DNA of 64,000 bases, from assembly GCF_000332175.1 (NCBI RefSeq), contig NZ_KB235914.1, positions 1,551,368 through 1,615,367 of the forward strand, in the 5' to 3' direction. This stretch comes from Pseudanabaena sp. PCC 6802 (lineage in GTDB: Bacteria > Cyanobacteriota > Cyanobacteriia > Pseudanabaenales > Pseudanabaenaceae). Under the pieces are notes generated by a model. It was given only the letters and a program-made list of their open reading frames with translations, was not told the DNA's origin and made no database searches. Shown piece by piece: positions 53,260-62,900 of the stretch (position 1 is the stretch's first letter; each line of letters opens with the position of its first letter). The position numbers and the translations under genes were made by a program.

Positions 53260-53372
53260 TATAGCAGTTTTCGCTTGAGAACGGGTTTTATTTTTGGGGT
53301 GAAGGGGTTCCACCCCTTCTTGGTGGCGTTGCCCCCAAACCCCCTACTCTTTCCGATCTGAAAACCGCTATA
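53260..53372. repeat. 113-bp palindromic element, family 1, copy E
   Basis: Ends TATAGCAGTTTTCG and TGAAAACCGCTATA, reverse orientation relative to copy A, 100 bp from copy D. Confidence 0.82.
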
Positions 53373-53628
53373 GCACTCCTATTAGAGTAGTGACACGAAT
53401 CACGATGCCAGCGCGATAGCAGTCACTTCCCGATGGGTTTGTTCCAGACACAATAAACATAGGAGAACTTTGCACAAATCTTGTAAGGGTTTCCTTCTCT
53501 GAAATGCTCGCTATCTCTATATCAAGTAAAGTTGATTATCTGTACTGTAAGGCTTCTGTACGCATACCGATCGTGACTAGGGAAATAGCTTAAAAGTTCC
53601 TAGTTGGACAAATTAGAGGTTAATAATT

Positions 53629-54360
53629 ATGACGACTAGCAATAAAGAGATGGATTTAGATAGTAGCTCTATCGAACAAGGACTTTTCCTAACATCCTTT
53701 CAACGCAAACTCCTGCTCAAGAACCTACAAGAAGATCTACGTCAAGAGTATCAGCATCGCATTCAGATCATGTTGTTTGCCGATCGCGGTGAATCCCAAG
53801 CACAAATTCGTAAAGCTTTGGGCTGTGCCCAAGAAACGGTGCGATATTGGGTGGCGATCGCCAGGTCAGGTCAAGCACATCGATGGAGCGAGTTTTCTGT
53901 CGGTCGCCCCAAGGCAATCAATGAAGAATATTGCCAGCGCTTGCAAGAACTGGTTGGGCATAGTCCTCGCAATTATGGTTATGCGTTTCAACGCTGGACC
54001 GCTCACTGGTTGAGCAAGCATCTGGCTAAAGAATTAGGAATTACCATTAGCGATCGCCATGTTAATCGATTGTTGAAATCGATGGGACTTTCCACGCGGA
54101 TGCCTGCAGGTACATCAGAAACACAGGCTAATGCGTCTGACTCTGCTAACGAGCGCGTCGCCATTCGCGATCTGCCCTATTCTCAGCCATCCCAAGGTAG
54201 CGATCGCAAGTTGGACATTTCCTGCTCAAATGAGATCGATAGAGAACTGAACGAACCCGATCGTTCTCATGTTTGGGAGGCAACCCACTTCCGTTCTGCA
54301 GAAATGGACTGGAATCATTTTAACTCCAATGGAGTATTCGCAATGTCTCTAGGGTATTGA
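53629..54360 (+). CDS. Transposase-derived helix-turn-helix protein of the export cassette
   Basis: 243 residues. The first part (about 28-165) reads like the paired HTH region of IS630-type transposases: RIQIMLFADRGESQAQIRKALGCAQETVRYWVAIARSG, then RPKAINEEYCQRLQELV, then a second HTH ISDRHVNRLLKSMGLSTRMP. The DDE domain is absent and the tail is a Ser/Asp-rich linker. It directly precedes the ABC export gene, whose start lies 5 bp after the stop, which argues for a domesticated regulator. Start ATG 53629. Confidence 0.8.
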   Translation: MTTSNKEMDLDSSSIEQGLFLTSFQRKLLLKNLQEDLRQEYQHRIQIMLFADRGESQAQIRKALGCAQETVRYWVAIARSGQAHRWSEFSVGRPKAINEEYCQRLQELVGHSPRNYGYAFQRWTAHWLSKHLAKELGITISDRHVNRLLKSMGLSTRMPAGTSETQANASDSANERVAIRDLPYSQPSQGSDRKLDISCSNEIDRELNEPDRSHVWEATHFRSAEMDWNHFNSNGVFAMSLGY

Positions 54361-54365
54361 GCCAC

Positions 54366-57300
54366 ATGCCACTGTCACACTCGCAATCAAACCAATCGCA
54401 GATCGAATCGACTATTGAGCAATTGACACGCAAAGCTTTAGGGAATATCCTTCCCGAACGAGAACTCCATAGTTGCTGCAAACAAATACAAATCCTGGAG
54501 CCGCTGCCAGGCAAGCACTTTTGGCAATCAGATAGTTCTGCTGCCGGAATATATGTCGTTTTGACGGGTAAGGTTAGAATCTTAGATCGCAGCGATCGCT
54601 TGATAATTTCGCTGGAAGCAGGTACGTCTTTTGGCGAGCTGACACTATTGCCCGATCGATATTTTACCGCTTATTCAGCTCGGGCTTCAGTTGCGACGCA
54701 AGTTGGATTTATATCAGCAGATTTGTTGCACGCGACGCTCGCGAAATATCCTCAGCTTGGGGAACATTTCTACCAACAAGCAGTGCTGCAAGATCTAACC
54801 CTCCTACTTCGACAACAGCCTTGTTTAGAGAATGTGTCACCATCTAAATTAAGGCAGAGCTTGCAATTCACACAACAACATAACATTCCAGTTGGCAAGC
54901 TGCCTGCATCATTGCTAGAGGAGAAGGTATGGATAATCCGTCACGGCGAACTCTCCAGTAGCTTCGATCGCAAATCGGGTAAATATCTCACGACTGGCAG
55001 TCTTTATTTCCCATCTCAGTCAGATCGATCGCAAACCTGGCAGGCAGATCGAAACAGCGACTTACATACTCTCAGTCTCAGTAAGTGGGAAGAAGCGATC
55101 GCGCTCGTACCCGAATTGATAGATTGTATGGCGATCGCTGAAACTGGCGACTTGGGATCTATTGCCTACGATCGCCCCATTTCTATCTCCCGCTCCACAC
55201 CTAATCCTGCCAATCGGGTAATAGAACCTCCACATGCTAATAGTGAGAAACGCCCCGAGCGGAACTCACGCAATAAGATAGGTAAGGCTTATTTCCCCAG
55301 CCCTTCCCTAAGAGTTGGACATTGGTGGCAGTGGGTGACGCGACGTTATCCATTTATGGCACAGCAAAGTACGGCTGACTGCGGTGCAGCATGTCTGACT
55401 ATGGTGGGAGTCTATTGGGGAAAAAAGCTGAGTATGAATCGCCTGCGCGATCTTGCTAATGTCGATCGCAATGGAGCTTCTCTGCGAGGTCTGGCATCGG
55501 CGGCAGAAAGCATTGGCTTTTCTACGCGACCCGTAAAAACTGGTCTGACCAAGTTGGCAGAACAAACTCTACCTGCGATCGTCCATTGGGAAGGGAAGCA
55601 TTATATCGTTGTCTTTGAGATTGCGCGGAAGCATGTAGTTGTTGCCGACCCAGCGATCGGACAACGGACGCTCAGCCACGCCGCTTTTAAAGCAGGATGG
55701 ACGGGATATGCTCTCCTCCTGCAACCTACTGCCTTCCTGAAAGAAACTCCCGAAGCCAGCCAACCCATGTGGCAGTTTCTCAATCTAGTCAAACCTCACT
55801 GGCTGGTTCTGTTGGAAGTGTTCGTAGCATCGCTATTAATTCAGATTTTTGGCTTGATTACACCACTGTTTACCCAATTAATTCTAGATCGGGTAGTCGT
55901 GCAACGCAGCGCCCTTACGCTAACAGCGGTGGGATTGGGTCTGCTGCTGTTTGGTCTTTTTCGCGTAGCGATGACTGGCTTGCGACAATATCTGCTCGAC
56001 CACACGGCAAATAGGGTAGATTTATCTTTAATTATCGGTTTTATCAAACATACGTTTCAGTTGCCCTTGAGCTTTTTTGAGTCTCGCTATGTTGGCGACA
56101 TTATCTCCCGCGTACAAGAAAATCATAAGATTCAGCGTTTCCTCACAGGCGAAGCGCTCTCAATTTCGCTCGATCTGCTGACAGTATTCGTATATGTGGG
56201 ATTGATGTTCTGGTATAGCTGGAAAATGGCACTACTGGCGCTGGTAGTCGTACCGCCCTTTATCCTGCTCGCACTCATCGCTACCCCATTCCTACAGCGC
56301 GTTTCACGAGAGATTTTTAATGCTTCCGCCACTGAGAGCAGTTATTTGATTCAGTCACTGACAGGCGTACAGACTGTGAAGGCAATGGCGATCGAACAAA
56401 ACGTGCGCTGGCGATGGGAAGAATTATTTAGAAACTCCATTAAAACCAATTTTTCTGGACAGATTATAGGCAACACCCTGCAAATCTTTAGTGCCACAAT
56501 TGAAACGGTGGCTACCACTGGATTGCTGTGGTTTGGAGCCTGGCTGGTGATTCAAAACGAACTGACAATCGGTCAGCTCGTCGCTTTTAACATGCTTCTA
56601 GGTAACGTGATCAATCCCTTTCGACGCTTGACCGTACTGTGGAATCAGTTGCAGGAAGTTGTAATTGCTGTAGAGCGCATTAATGATGTACTGGAAGCAC
56701 AACCAGAAGAAGATCTGCAACAGCCTCGGCTGGCATTACCAGAAATTCAAGGTCATATTCGTTTCGATAACGTCACGTTTCGCTACCATCCCGAAAGCGA
56801 TGTCAACACGCTGGAGAATATTAATTTTACTGTAAAACCCGGTCAGACAGTGGCTTTGGTCGGTCGTAGCGGCTCTGGCAAAACAACTCTGTCTCGACTG
56901 TTGCTAGGTCTCTATTTGCCCACCGAAGGAAAAATTCTCATCGATGGTTGCGATATCGCTAGCTTGAATTTACGATCGCTGCGGCAGCAAGTTGGCGTTG
57001 TCGATCAGGATACTTTCTTATTTGGCGGTACCATTCGTGAAAATATCAGTACGAGTCACCCTGGAGCATCCCTAGAGGAGATCGTAGAAGCAGCTAAACT
57101 TGCGGGCGCGCACTCATTCATTGAGGAGTTGCCAATGGGCTACGAAACTCAAATTGGTGAAGGTGGGGGCATGCTGTCTGGCGGTCAGCGACAGCGCCTG
57201 GCGATCGCCCGCGCCCTGCTGAGCAATCCTCCTTTACTCGTTCTGGATGAAGCGACCAGTCACCTGGATGCGGAATCGGAACGCATTATTCAAACTAACC

Positions 57301-57488
57301 TCAACTCAATTCTCCATAATCGCACTACTTTTGTGATTGCTCATCGTCTCTCTACTGTTAGAAATGCAGACTTAATTTTGGTGCTGGATCGCGGTGTCAT
57401 AGTTGAGAGCGGCACTCATGACGAGCTGATGGCGAAACGTGGAAAATATTTCTACTTAAACCAACAACAGCTTGCTTCTACTAACTGA
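54366..57488 (+). CDS. Peptidase-domain ABC exporter with N-terminal cNMP-binding domain
   Basis: 1040 residues from ATG 54366 (a TTG at 54357 overlaps the upstream stop). Cyclic-nucleotide-binding-like domain about 25-150 (GIYVVLTGKVRIL, SFGELTLLPDRY), a second weaker one to about 250, then a C39 leader peptidase with C339 (STADCGAACLTM), H412 (GKHYIVV) and D428 (VVADPA) all present. Six membrane helices follow, then an ATPase: GRSGSGKTT (near 833), LSGGQRQRLA, VLDEATSHLD. It would cut double-glycine leaders and export the mature peptide through an HlyD adaptor and an outer-membrane channel. HlyD follows 150 bp downstream. Confidence 0.93.
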   Translation: MPLSHSQSNQSQIESTIEQLTRKALGNILPERELHSCCKQIQILEPLPGKHFWQSDSSAAGIYVVLTGKVRILDRSDRLIISLEAGTSFGELTLLPDRYFTAYSARASVATQVGFISADLLHATLAKYPQLGEHFYQQAVLQDLTLLLRQQPCLENVSPSKLRQSLQFTQQHNIPVGKLPASLLEEKVWIIRHGELSSSFDRKSGKYLTTGSLYFPSQSDRSQTWQADRNSDLHTLSLSKWEEAIALVPELIDCMAIAETGDLGSIAYDRPISISRSTPNPANRVIEPPHANSEKRPERNSRNKIGKAYFPSPSLRVGHWWQWVTRRYPFMAQQSTADCGAACLTMVGVYWGKKLSMNRLRDLANVDRNGASLRGLASAAESIGFSTRPVKTGLTKLAEQTLPAIVHWEGKHYIVVFEIARKHVVVADPAIGQRTLSHAAFKAGWTGYALLLQPTAFLKETPEASQPMWQFLNLVKPHWLVLLEVFVASLLIQIFGLITPLFTQLILDRVVVQRSALTLTAVGLGLLLFGLFRVAMTGLRQYLLDHTANRVDLSLIIGFIKHTFQLPLSFFESRYVGDIISRVQENHKIQRFLTGEALSISLDLLTVFVYVGLMFWYSWKMALLALVVVPPFILLALIATPFLQRVSREIFNASATESSYLIQSLTGVQTVKAMAIEQNVRWRWEELFRNSIKTNFSGQIIGNTLQIFSATIETVATTGLLWFGAWLVIQNELTIGQLVAFNMLLGNVINPFRRLTVLWNQLQEVVIAVERINDVLEAQPEEDLQQPRLALPEIQGHIRFDNVTFRYHPESDVNTLENINFTVKPGQTVALVGRSGSGKTTLSRLLLGLYLPTEGKILIDGCDIASLNLRSLRQQVGVVDQDTFLFGGTIRENISTSHPGASLEEIVEAAKLAGAHSFIEELPMGYETQIGEGGGMLSGGQRQRLAIARALLSNPPLLVLDEATSHLDAESERIIQTNLNSILHNRTTFVIAHRLSTVRNADLILVLDRGVIVESGTHDELMAKRGKYFYLNQQQLASTN

Positions 57489-57638
57489 GGAACTTGGGTT
57501 TCAAGAATGTTCTAATCTTGAATTTGTCGATGATGTTATGGCCGCCGCCTATCGCATCCTACAATTCCCACGCTCACCCGTTACGGCTGTCACCCAGCAC
57601 ATCCCTACAGTTCTTGATCCCTCCACGCTATTCGCACT

Positions 57639-59123
57639 ATGTCTAACCCATCAAACCTAACCGAACAGTTGGCTCAACGCAACGGTCACTACAAGGTCGC
57701 GCCAAACGTATCTGAGTCATTGACAGAGATTGATATCGCAGAGGCAAGAGATAGAACGCTCAGCACTCTCAGGCGATCGCAACAAGTCCAAACTGGTAAT
57801 TCTCCAGAACCTGTAGAATATCCTGAAGTCTTGGCATCTAGCAGTGATGATTGGGATCCCTTAACCCAAGATCTGATCGATACAATGCCGCGAGTGTGGA
57901 CGCGAGGGCTGCTTTACTTTTTAGTGGGATTTGCCGCGATCGCGTTGCCATGGGCGATGTTCTCTCAAGTCGATCAGACTGGAATTGCGAGGGGACGCTT
58001 AGAGCCAAAGGGTAAAACCTTTAAGTTGGATGCTCCGGTTGCGGGTAAAGTAGTTGCGATCGATGTTAAGGAAGGTAGCACTGTTAAGGCCGGGCAACCT
58101 TTGCTCAGTTTAGAATCGGATCTAGTTCTAACCGATCTGCAACAGTCTGAGGCAAAGTTGGAGGGACAATTGAATCGGCTCGCACAGTTAGAGAGAGTCA
58201 AAAATCAGTTGAGCATAGCTACGCGCACGCAGCAGCTTTTAAGTCAAGCCCAGACTACGGAACAACTAGCCCAAACCAGCCAGGTCGAAACCAAGCTCAT
58301 CTCTGCCCAACGTGCCTATAGGCTTGCACAGGAGCGTCTGAATCAGGACCTCCGAGAGGTAGAACGCTATCGCAGCCTGTCTCAAGAAGGTGTGGTACCC
58401 GAGATCAAATTAGTGGAACTGGAGCGGACTGCAAGCGAAAGTAAACGGCTTTTTGAACAAGCCCAAGCTGATATCCAACAAACTCAGTCAGAACTCAAGA
58501 AACAGGGAAGTAGCAGCGATCGCGTAGTACGAACTGGCGAGCTGGCTATAGTCGAAAGCGAAAAGCAGGCTGAGGAACTCAAGACCCAAATGGGCGACCT
58601 GCGATCGGAGATCGCGCAAACTCGTAAAGCGATCGCATCGCTAAAATGGCAGTTGCAGCAACGGATAATTCGCGCCCCGGTTTCTGGGACGATTTTCCAA
58701 TTACCGATTCAGAAAGCTGGTGCAGTAGTCCAGCCCGGTACAAATATAGCTCAGATTGCACCTAACGGCGTACCTCTAATCATTCGAGCCGAAATGCCTA
58801 TTTCCGAGAGTGGATTTTTGCGCGTCGGCATGCCCGTCCAGCTTAAGTTTGATGCCTATCCTTTCCAAGACTATGGCGTAGTGCCGGGAAAGGTTAGCTG
58901 GGTTTCTCCCGACTCCAAACAAACCCAAACCGCTCAGGGACAAGTAGAAACCTTTGAATTAGAGATTATCCCCGATCGCACTGAGATTCAAGCGCAGAAT
59001 AAGCGCGTAGCTCTAACCCCAGGTCAAACTGCTACTGCTGAGGTGATCGTGCGGCAGCGGCGCGTTATCGATCTCATCCTCGATCCGTTCAAGCAACTCC
59101 AAAGCGATGGACTCAAACTTTAG
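57639..59123 (+). CDS. HlyD-family membrane fusion protein
   Basis: 494 residues. One membrane helix near 88-108 (GLLYFLVGFAAIALPWAMF), a biotinyl/lipoyl half-motif LDAPVAGKVVAIDVKEGSTVKAGQPLLSLES, and a long coiled coil (about 165-335). The second lipoyl half is RAPVSGTIFQLPIQKAGAVVQPG, then beta-barrel and C-terminal parts. It bridges the ABC exporter and an outer-membrane TolC-type channel; no tolC gene is in the window. Start ATG 57639; the 150-bp gap before it holds no gene I can support. Confidence 0.92.
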   Translation: MSNPSNLTEQLAQRNGHYKVAPNVSESLTEIDIAEARDRTLSTLRRSQQVQTGNSPEPVEYPEVLASSSDDWDPLTQDLIDTMPRVWTRGLLYFLVGFAAIALPWAMFSQVDQTGIARGRLEPKGKTFKLDAPVAGKVVAIDVKEGSTVKAGQPLLSLESDLVLTDLQQSEAKLEGQLNRLAQLERVKNQLSIATRTQQLLSQAQTTEQLAQTSQVETKLISAQRAYRLAQERLNQDLREVERYRSLSQEGVVPEIKLVELERTASESKRLFEQAQADIQQTQSELKKQGSSSDRVVRTGELAIVESEKQAEELKTQMGDLRSEIAQTRKAIASLKWQLQQRIIRAPVSGTIFQLPIQKAGAVVQPGTNIAQIAPNGVPLIIRAEMPISESGFLRVGMPVQLKFDAYPFQDYGVVPGKVSWVSPDSKQTQTAQGQVETFELEIIPDRTEIQAQNKRVALTPGQTATAEVIVRQRRVIDLILDPFKQLQSDGLKL

Positions 59124-59143
59124 TTAAACAAGGAATTCACATT

Positions 59144-59878
59144 ATGTCAGCTATGTCAGCTATGTCATCAGAAGATCGTGCGCTCTCCTCAGAGGCAGTC
59201 CTTCAGCAAGTCAAACTCTCTCTTCAACTCCCGTCGGTATTGGAAGCGATCGCTACCCGTGCCGCGATCGAGAAGGCTGCTAGCGCCGCAGGCATTCAGG
59301 TAGAGATCGCAGAGCTACAAGAGGCGGCGGATGCGTTTCGACTCGCGCATCGCTTGCAACGCAGCGAAGATGCCTGGCAGTGGATGGAGCAACACGGTCT
59401 ATCCCTAGATGAATTTGAAGAAATGCTACGCTTTAATATCCTTACTGCTAAGCTATCCAACCATCTATTTGCCAACAAGATCGAGCCTTTATTTGTCGAT
59501 CGCCAGCTCGACTACGCGCAGGCGATCGCGTACGAAGTCGTATTTGAAGACGAAGATCTGGCAATGGAGCTATTCTATGCTATTCAGGAAGGCGAACTGA
59601 ATTTTTTCCAAGTCGGGCGCGAATACATTCAAGATCGGGAACTGCGTCGCACGGGCGGCTACCGCAAACCATTACGGCGTAGCGATCTCAGACCCGAGAT
59701 TTCTGCGGCAGTGTTTGCGGCAAAACCTCCTCAACTTTTGAAACCGATCGTGACATCCAATGGAGCGCATCTCATTTTTGTCGAGGAACTGATCGAGCCT
59801 GAACTGGATCGGGCTTTAACCACCCAAATTCTGGCAGAGCTATTTGCGGCATGGCTCAAGCAACAAGTTTCGAGCTAA
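59144..59878 (+). CDS. Parvulin-type peptidyl-prolyl isomerase/SurA-like protein of the export cassette
   Basis: 244 residues with no obvious signal peptide. A helical SurA-N-like region spans about 20-110 (LDEFEEMLRFNILTAKLSNHLF). A parvulin-like segment follows (about 120-225): EVVFEDEDLAMELFYAIQEGELNFFQVGREY, TGGYRKPLRRSDLRPEISAAVFAAKPPQL, PIVTSNGAHLIFVEE. Such proteins commonly accompany HlyD/ABC exporters in cyanobacteria. The 5' end carries three in-frame ATGTCA units nine bases apart (MSAMSAMSS), so the true start is ambiguous. It follows hlyD by 20 bp. Confidence 0.82.
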   Translation: MSAMSAMSSEDRALSSEAVLQQVKLSLQLPSVLEAIATRAAIEKAASAAGIQVEIAELQEAADAFRLAHRLQRSEDAWQWMEQHGLSLDEFEEMLRFNILTAKLSNHLFANKIEPLFVDRQLDYAQAIAYEVVFEDEDLAMELFYAIQEGELNFFQVGREYIQDRELRRTGGYRKPLRRSDLRPEISAAVFAAKPPQLLKPIVTSNGAHLIFVEELIEPELDRALTTQILAELFAAWLKQQVSS

Positions 59879-60101
59879 TCGAGTTTTGTCATTCTGTTAA
59901 TGTATTAATCAATACAGACAAATTTAGTTGATGACAGTAGAAGATCGCTTCCAAAAACAACAAATGATGTCGCGATCGCGGTATCTCAACTTAATAATTT
60001 CCTCGAAACCTAAAGAAAATGCTGAGTAAATGAATTGTGCGAGCAAGCTTGGTTAGAATGCATGTAGCAGTTTGCCATACACGCTCTAGAGTCTTTACTT
60101 C

Positions 60102-61631
60102 ATGATTCAACTACTTGAAAATCCGTTAAGGGTAGGTTTACAGCAAGAAAGAACGCCTGAGCCGCTAATTCTGGTGATTTTTGGAGCTTCGGGCGATCTC
60201 ACCATGCGTAAGTTGGTGCCCGCCGTTTACCATTTGAAACAGCAACGACGGCTGCCGCCCGAACTGACGATTGTGGGCGTGGCTCGCCGACCCTGGAGCC
60301 ACGACTTTTTCCGCGAGCAGATGCGCGAAGGCGTGGAAAATTTCTCCGATGGCATCGGTGCTGAAGCGCTGTGGGAAGACTTTGCTAAGGGTCTGTTTTA
60401 CTGCGCTGCCGATATGGACGATATCGAGGGCTACAAAAAACTAGATGCCTTGCTTAGCGAGCTTGATATACAGCGAGGTACCAGAGGTAACCGCGTATTT
60501 TATCTAGCTGTCGCGCCCAAGTTTTTCCCAGAAGCGATCGCCAAACTCGGCGAAGCAGGCATGATCGCCAATCCTGCCAAAACACGTTTGGTGATTGAAA
60601 AACCATTCGGGCGCGACCTGTCTTCGTGCCAAGAACTAAACCTGGTGGTGCAAACTGCCTGCGACGAGCGACAGGTCTACCGCATCGATCATTATCTGGG
60701 TAAGGAAACCGTACAAAATCTTTTGGTCTTGCGGTTTGCCAATGCCATTTTTGAACCCTTGTGGAACCGTCAATTTGTCGATCACGTGCAAATTACGGTA
60801 GCAGAAACCGTAGGTGTAGAAGATCGGGCAGGCTATTACGAAACCGCCGGGGCACTGCGGGATATGCTCCAGAATCACTTAATGCAGCTATTTTGCCTTA
60901 CTGCCATGGAGCCGCCCAACTACATGGATGCCGACTCCCTGAGAAATGAAAAAGTGAAGGTAATTCAGGCTACTCACCTCGCTGATATACGAGATCTCAG
61001 TAACTCCAGTGTCAGGGCGCAATATAGTCCTGGCTGGATGAAAGGCAAGCCGATTGTAGGCTATCGCTCCGAACCTAATGTCAACCCGCAGTCGATCGTG
61101 CCCACCTATGTCGCCATGAAATTCTTTGTCGATAACTGGCGCTGGCAAGGCGTACCGTTCTACCTCCGCACGGGCAAACGCTTGCCCAAAAAAGTCAGTG
61201 AAATCGCCATTCAGTTCCGCGAGGTGCCGTATATGCTATTCCAGTCGGCGGCGAAGCAGGTCAGTCCCAATGTTCTCACCCTGAGAATTCAGCCTAATGA
61301 GGGCATTGCCTTGCGCTTTGAAGCTAAAATGCCCGGAGCCGAGTTGCGATCGCGATCGGTCGAAATGGACTTTGGCTATGGTAAGACCTTCGGTGTGGAG
61401 GGTTCCGACGCTTACGATCGACTTTTGCTAGATTGTATGTTGGGCGACCAAACACTATTTACCCGCGGTGATGAGGTGGAAGCAGCTTGGAAGGTGGTAA
61501 CCCCCGCCCTTGCCGCATGGGAAGCACCAAGTCCCATAGATGCCATCCCACTGTACGAGGCTGGAACCTGGGGGCCAACCGAGGCAGAGCAATTAATCAA
61601 CCGCGATGGCAGGCAGTGGCGCAGGTTATAG
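60102..61631 (+). CDS. zwf: Glucose-6-phosphate 1-dehydrogenase
   Basis: 509 residues. NADP-binding [10 protein letters not shown] near 29-38, catalytic RIDHYLGKE (194-202, H197 being the substrate-phosphate-binding residue), and [21 protein letters not shown] near 345. It is the first enzyme of the oxidative pentose phosphate pathway, the main night-time NADPH source in cyanobacteria. opcA follows 77 bp downstream, the standard arrangement. Confidence 0.96.
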   Translation: MIQLLENPLRVGLQQERTPEPLILVIFGASGDLTMRKLVPAVYHLKQQRRLPPELTIVGVARRPWSHDFFREQMREGVENFSDGIGAEALWEDFAKGLFYCAADMDDIEGYKKLDALLSELDIQRGTRGNRVFYLAVAPKFFPEAIAKLGEAGMIANPAKTRLVIEKPFGRDLSSCQELNLVVQTACDERQVYRIDHYLGKETVQNLLVLRFANAIFEPLWNRQFVDHVQITVAETVGVEDRAGYYETAGALRDMLQNHLMQLFCLTAMEPPNYMDADSLRNEKVKVIQATHLADIRDLSNSSVRAQYSPGWMKGKPIVGYRSEPNVNPQSIVPTYVAMKFFVDNWRWQGVPFYLRTGKRLPKKVSEIAIQFREVPYMLFQSAAKQVSPNVLTLRIQPNEGIALRFEAKMPGAELRSRSVEMDFGYGKTFGVEGSDAYDRLLLDCMLGDQTLFTRGDEVEAAWKVVTPALAAWEAPSPIDAIPLYEAGTWGPTEAEQLINRDGRQWRRL

Positions 61632-61708
61632 GTTTGTAATTTCTAATTAACGGTGAATTAACTGCAAATCGCTTGTATTAACCAAATTAACGATCGGGTA
61701 ACCAAACT

Positions 61709-62842
61709 ATGATTGAAACTCAAGCAATGCCAGTTGTATCCTTACAAGCACCTAAGGATGTTTCCGTATCTCAGGTCGAGCAAGAGCTAGCTAAAATCTG
61801 GCAATCCTATGGCGAACATGCTGCTGCCAGGGCAACTACGTTTAACCTGGTCGTCTATGAGTCGCAAGCCAGCAATAGCTCGAAAAATGCTCTTGTTGAC
61901 GCGATCGCCTCTCAAAGTCCCTGTCGGGTAATTAACTTAGTATCCGAAGATGGTGAGGATAAGGGGATTACGGCGCAAGTAGCCGCCTACTGCCCCATTC
62001 AAAAGAGTCGCAGCGCGCTGATCTGCGGTGAATATATTACGCTGCAGGGTACTCAAGATGCTTTGAAGCGCGTTCATACCCTGCTATCGGATCTAATCAT
62101 TTCCGATCTACCCGTATTTCTCTGGTGGCAGGGCAGTCCCGCCCCCAATACCAGCTTGTTCGAGAAGTTACTGAGTCTTAGCGATCGCGTCATTTTTGAC
62201 TCATCTTACTTTACAGAGCCAGAAGCAGATTTGCGCAAAGTCAGTCAGATGATTAGTGCCGGAGCGCAGGTTGCCGATCTCAACTGGCGTCGCCTCGCAC
62301 CTTGGCAGGAACTCACAGCCCAAGCCTTCGATCCACCCGATCGGCGTGCGGCAATTTGGGATGTCGATCGGATCACGATCGACTACGAACGCGGTAATAG
62401 CACGCAAGCTATGATGTTTCTGGGGTGGATTGCGAGTCGCCTGGATTGGCACCCCACATCGATTACAAACCAGGGTGGCGATTACAATATCCAACTGATT
62501 ACCTTTAAGGGTAAAAACGACATTCATGTCGAAGCAGAGCTAGCTGCGATTCCTACTGCCGATCCTGGCGATGTTATTGGAGATATGCTTGGTTTAAGGC
62601 TAACCTCAACTAATCCAAATGCTACCGATGCTTGTAATGTCTTCTGTTCCGAGTCGATGGGTTGTATGCGGATGGAAGCATCTGGTGGCGCTCAGGTCTG
62701 TCACATCCATCAGGTGACAACGCTGGCAGATCAAAGGGCAGATACGCTTCTATCTCAGCAACTCCAACGCTGGGGACGGGAAGTTCTCTATGAAGAGAGC
62801 CTGGAAGTTACTGCCAAAATTCTCAGCCTTCCCCAAGCTTGA
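61709..62842 (+). CDS. opcA: Glucose-6-phosphate dehydrogenase assembly protein OpcA
   Basis: 377 residues of the OpcA family: EQELAKIWQSYGEHAAARATTFNLVVYE, LISDLPVFLWWQGS, DSSYFTEPEADLRKV, and a C-terminal CNVFCSESMGCMRMEASGGAQVCHI with redox-type cysteines. OpcA activates Zwf oligomers and its thiols are thioredoxin targets in studied strains. A 12-bp-stem hairpin lies just behind the stop. Confidence 0.95.
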   Translation: MIETQAMPVVSLQAPKDVSVSQVEQELAKIWQSYGEHAAARATTFNLVVYESQASNSSKNALVDAIASQSPCRVINLVSEDGEDKGITAQVAAYCPIQKSRSALICGEYITLQGTQDALKRVHTLLSDLIISDLPVFLWWQGSPAPNTSLFEKLLSLSDRVIFDSSYFTEPEADLRKVSQMISAGAQVADLNWRRLAPWQELTAQAFDPPDRRAAIWDVDRITIDYERGNSTQAMMFLGWIASRLDWHPTSITNQGGDYNIQLITFKGKNDIHVEAELAAIPTADPGDVIGDMLGLRLTSTNPNATDACNVFCSESMGCMRMEASGGAQVCHIHQVTTLADQRADTLLSQQLQRWGREVLYEESLEVTAKILSLPQA

Positions 62843-62843
62843 A

Positions 62844-62881
62844 TCTGTAGGGGTAGGCACGGGGCACACTACCCCTACAGA
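62844..62881. terminator. Terminator hairpin between opcA and the convergent gene
   Basis: TCTGTAGGGGTA and TACCCCTACAGA form a perfect 12-bp stem with a 14-base loop, starting 2 bases after the opcA stop. It probably ends transcripts from both sides. Confidence 0.65.
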
Positions 62882-62900
62882 TAGATTCTGCCATATCCTC

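Larger units (their letters stand above)
52941..53628. other. 688-bp spacer with two palindromic elements
   Basis: Palindromic copies D and E occupy 53003-53159 and 53260-53372. The remaining 250 bp before the HTH gene show an inverted TTAGAGGTTAATAATT leader and no frame with a double-glycine leader peptide on either strand that I could identify. Confidence 0.5.

Noticed and set aside
57489..57638. Possible peptide precursor gene between the exporter and HlyD
   Set aside because: The only frame of size overlaps the exporter's 3' end and has no leader-peptide features.
59931..60029. 32-codon frame between the parvulin-like gene and zwf, considered as an export-cassette peptide
   Set aside because: No ribosome-binding site, no double-glycine leader and no hydrophobic core; likely chance.
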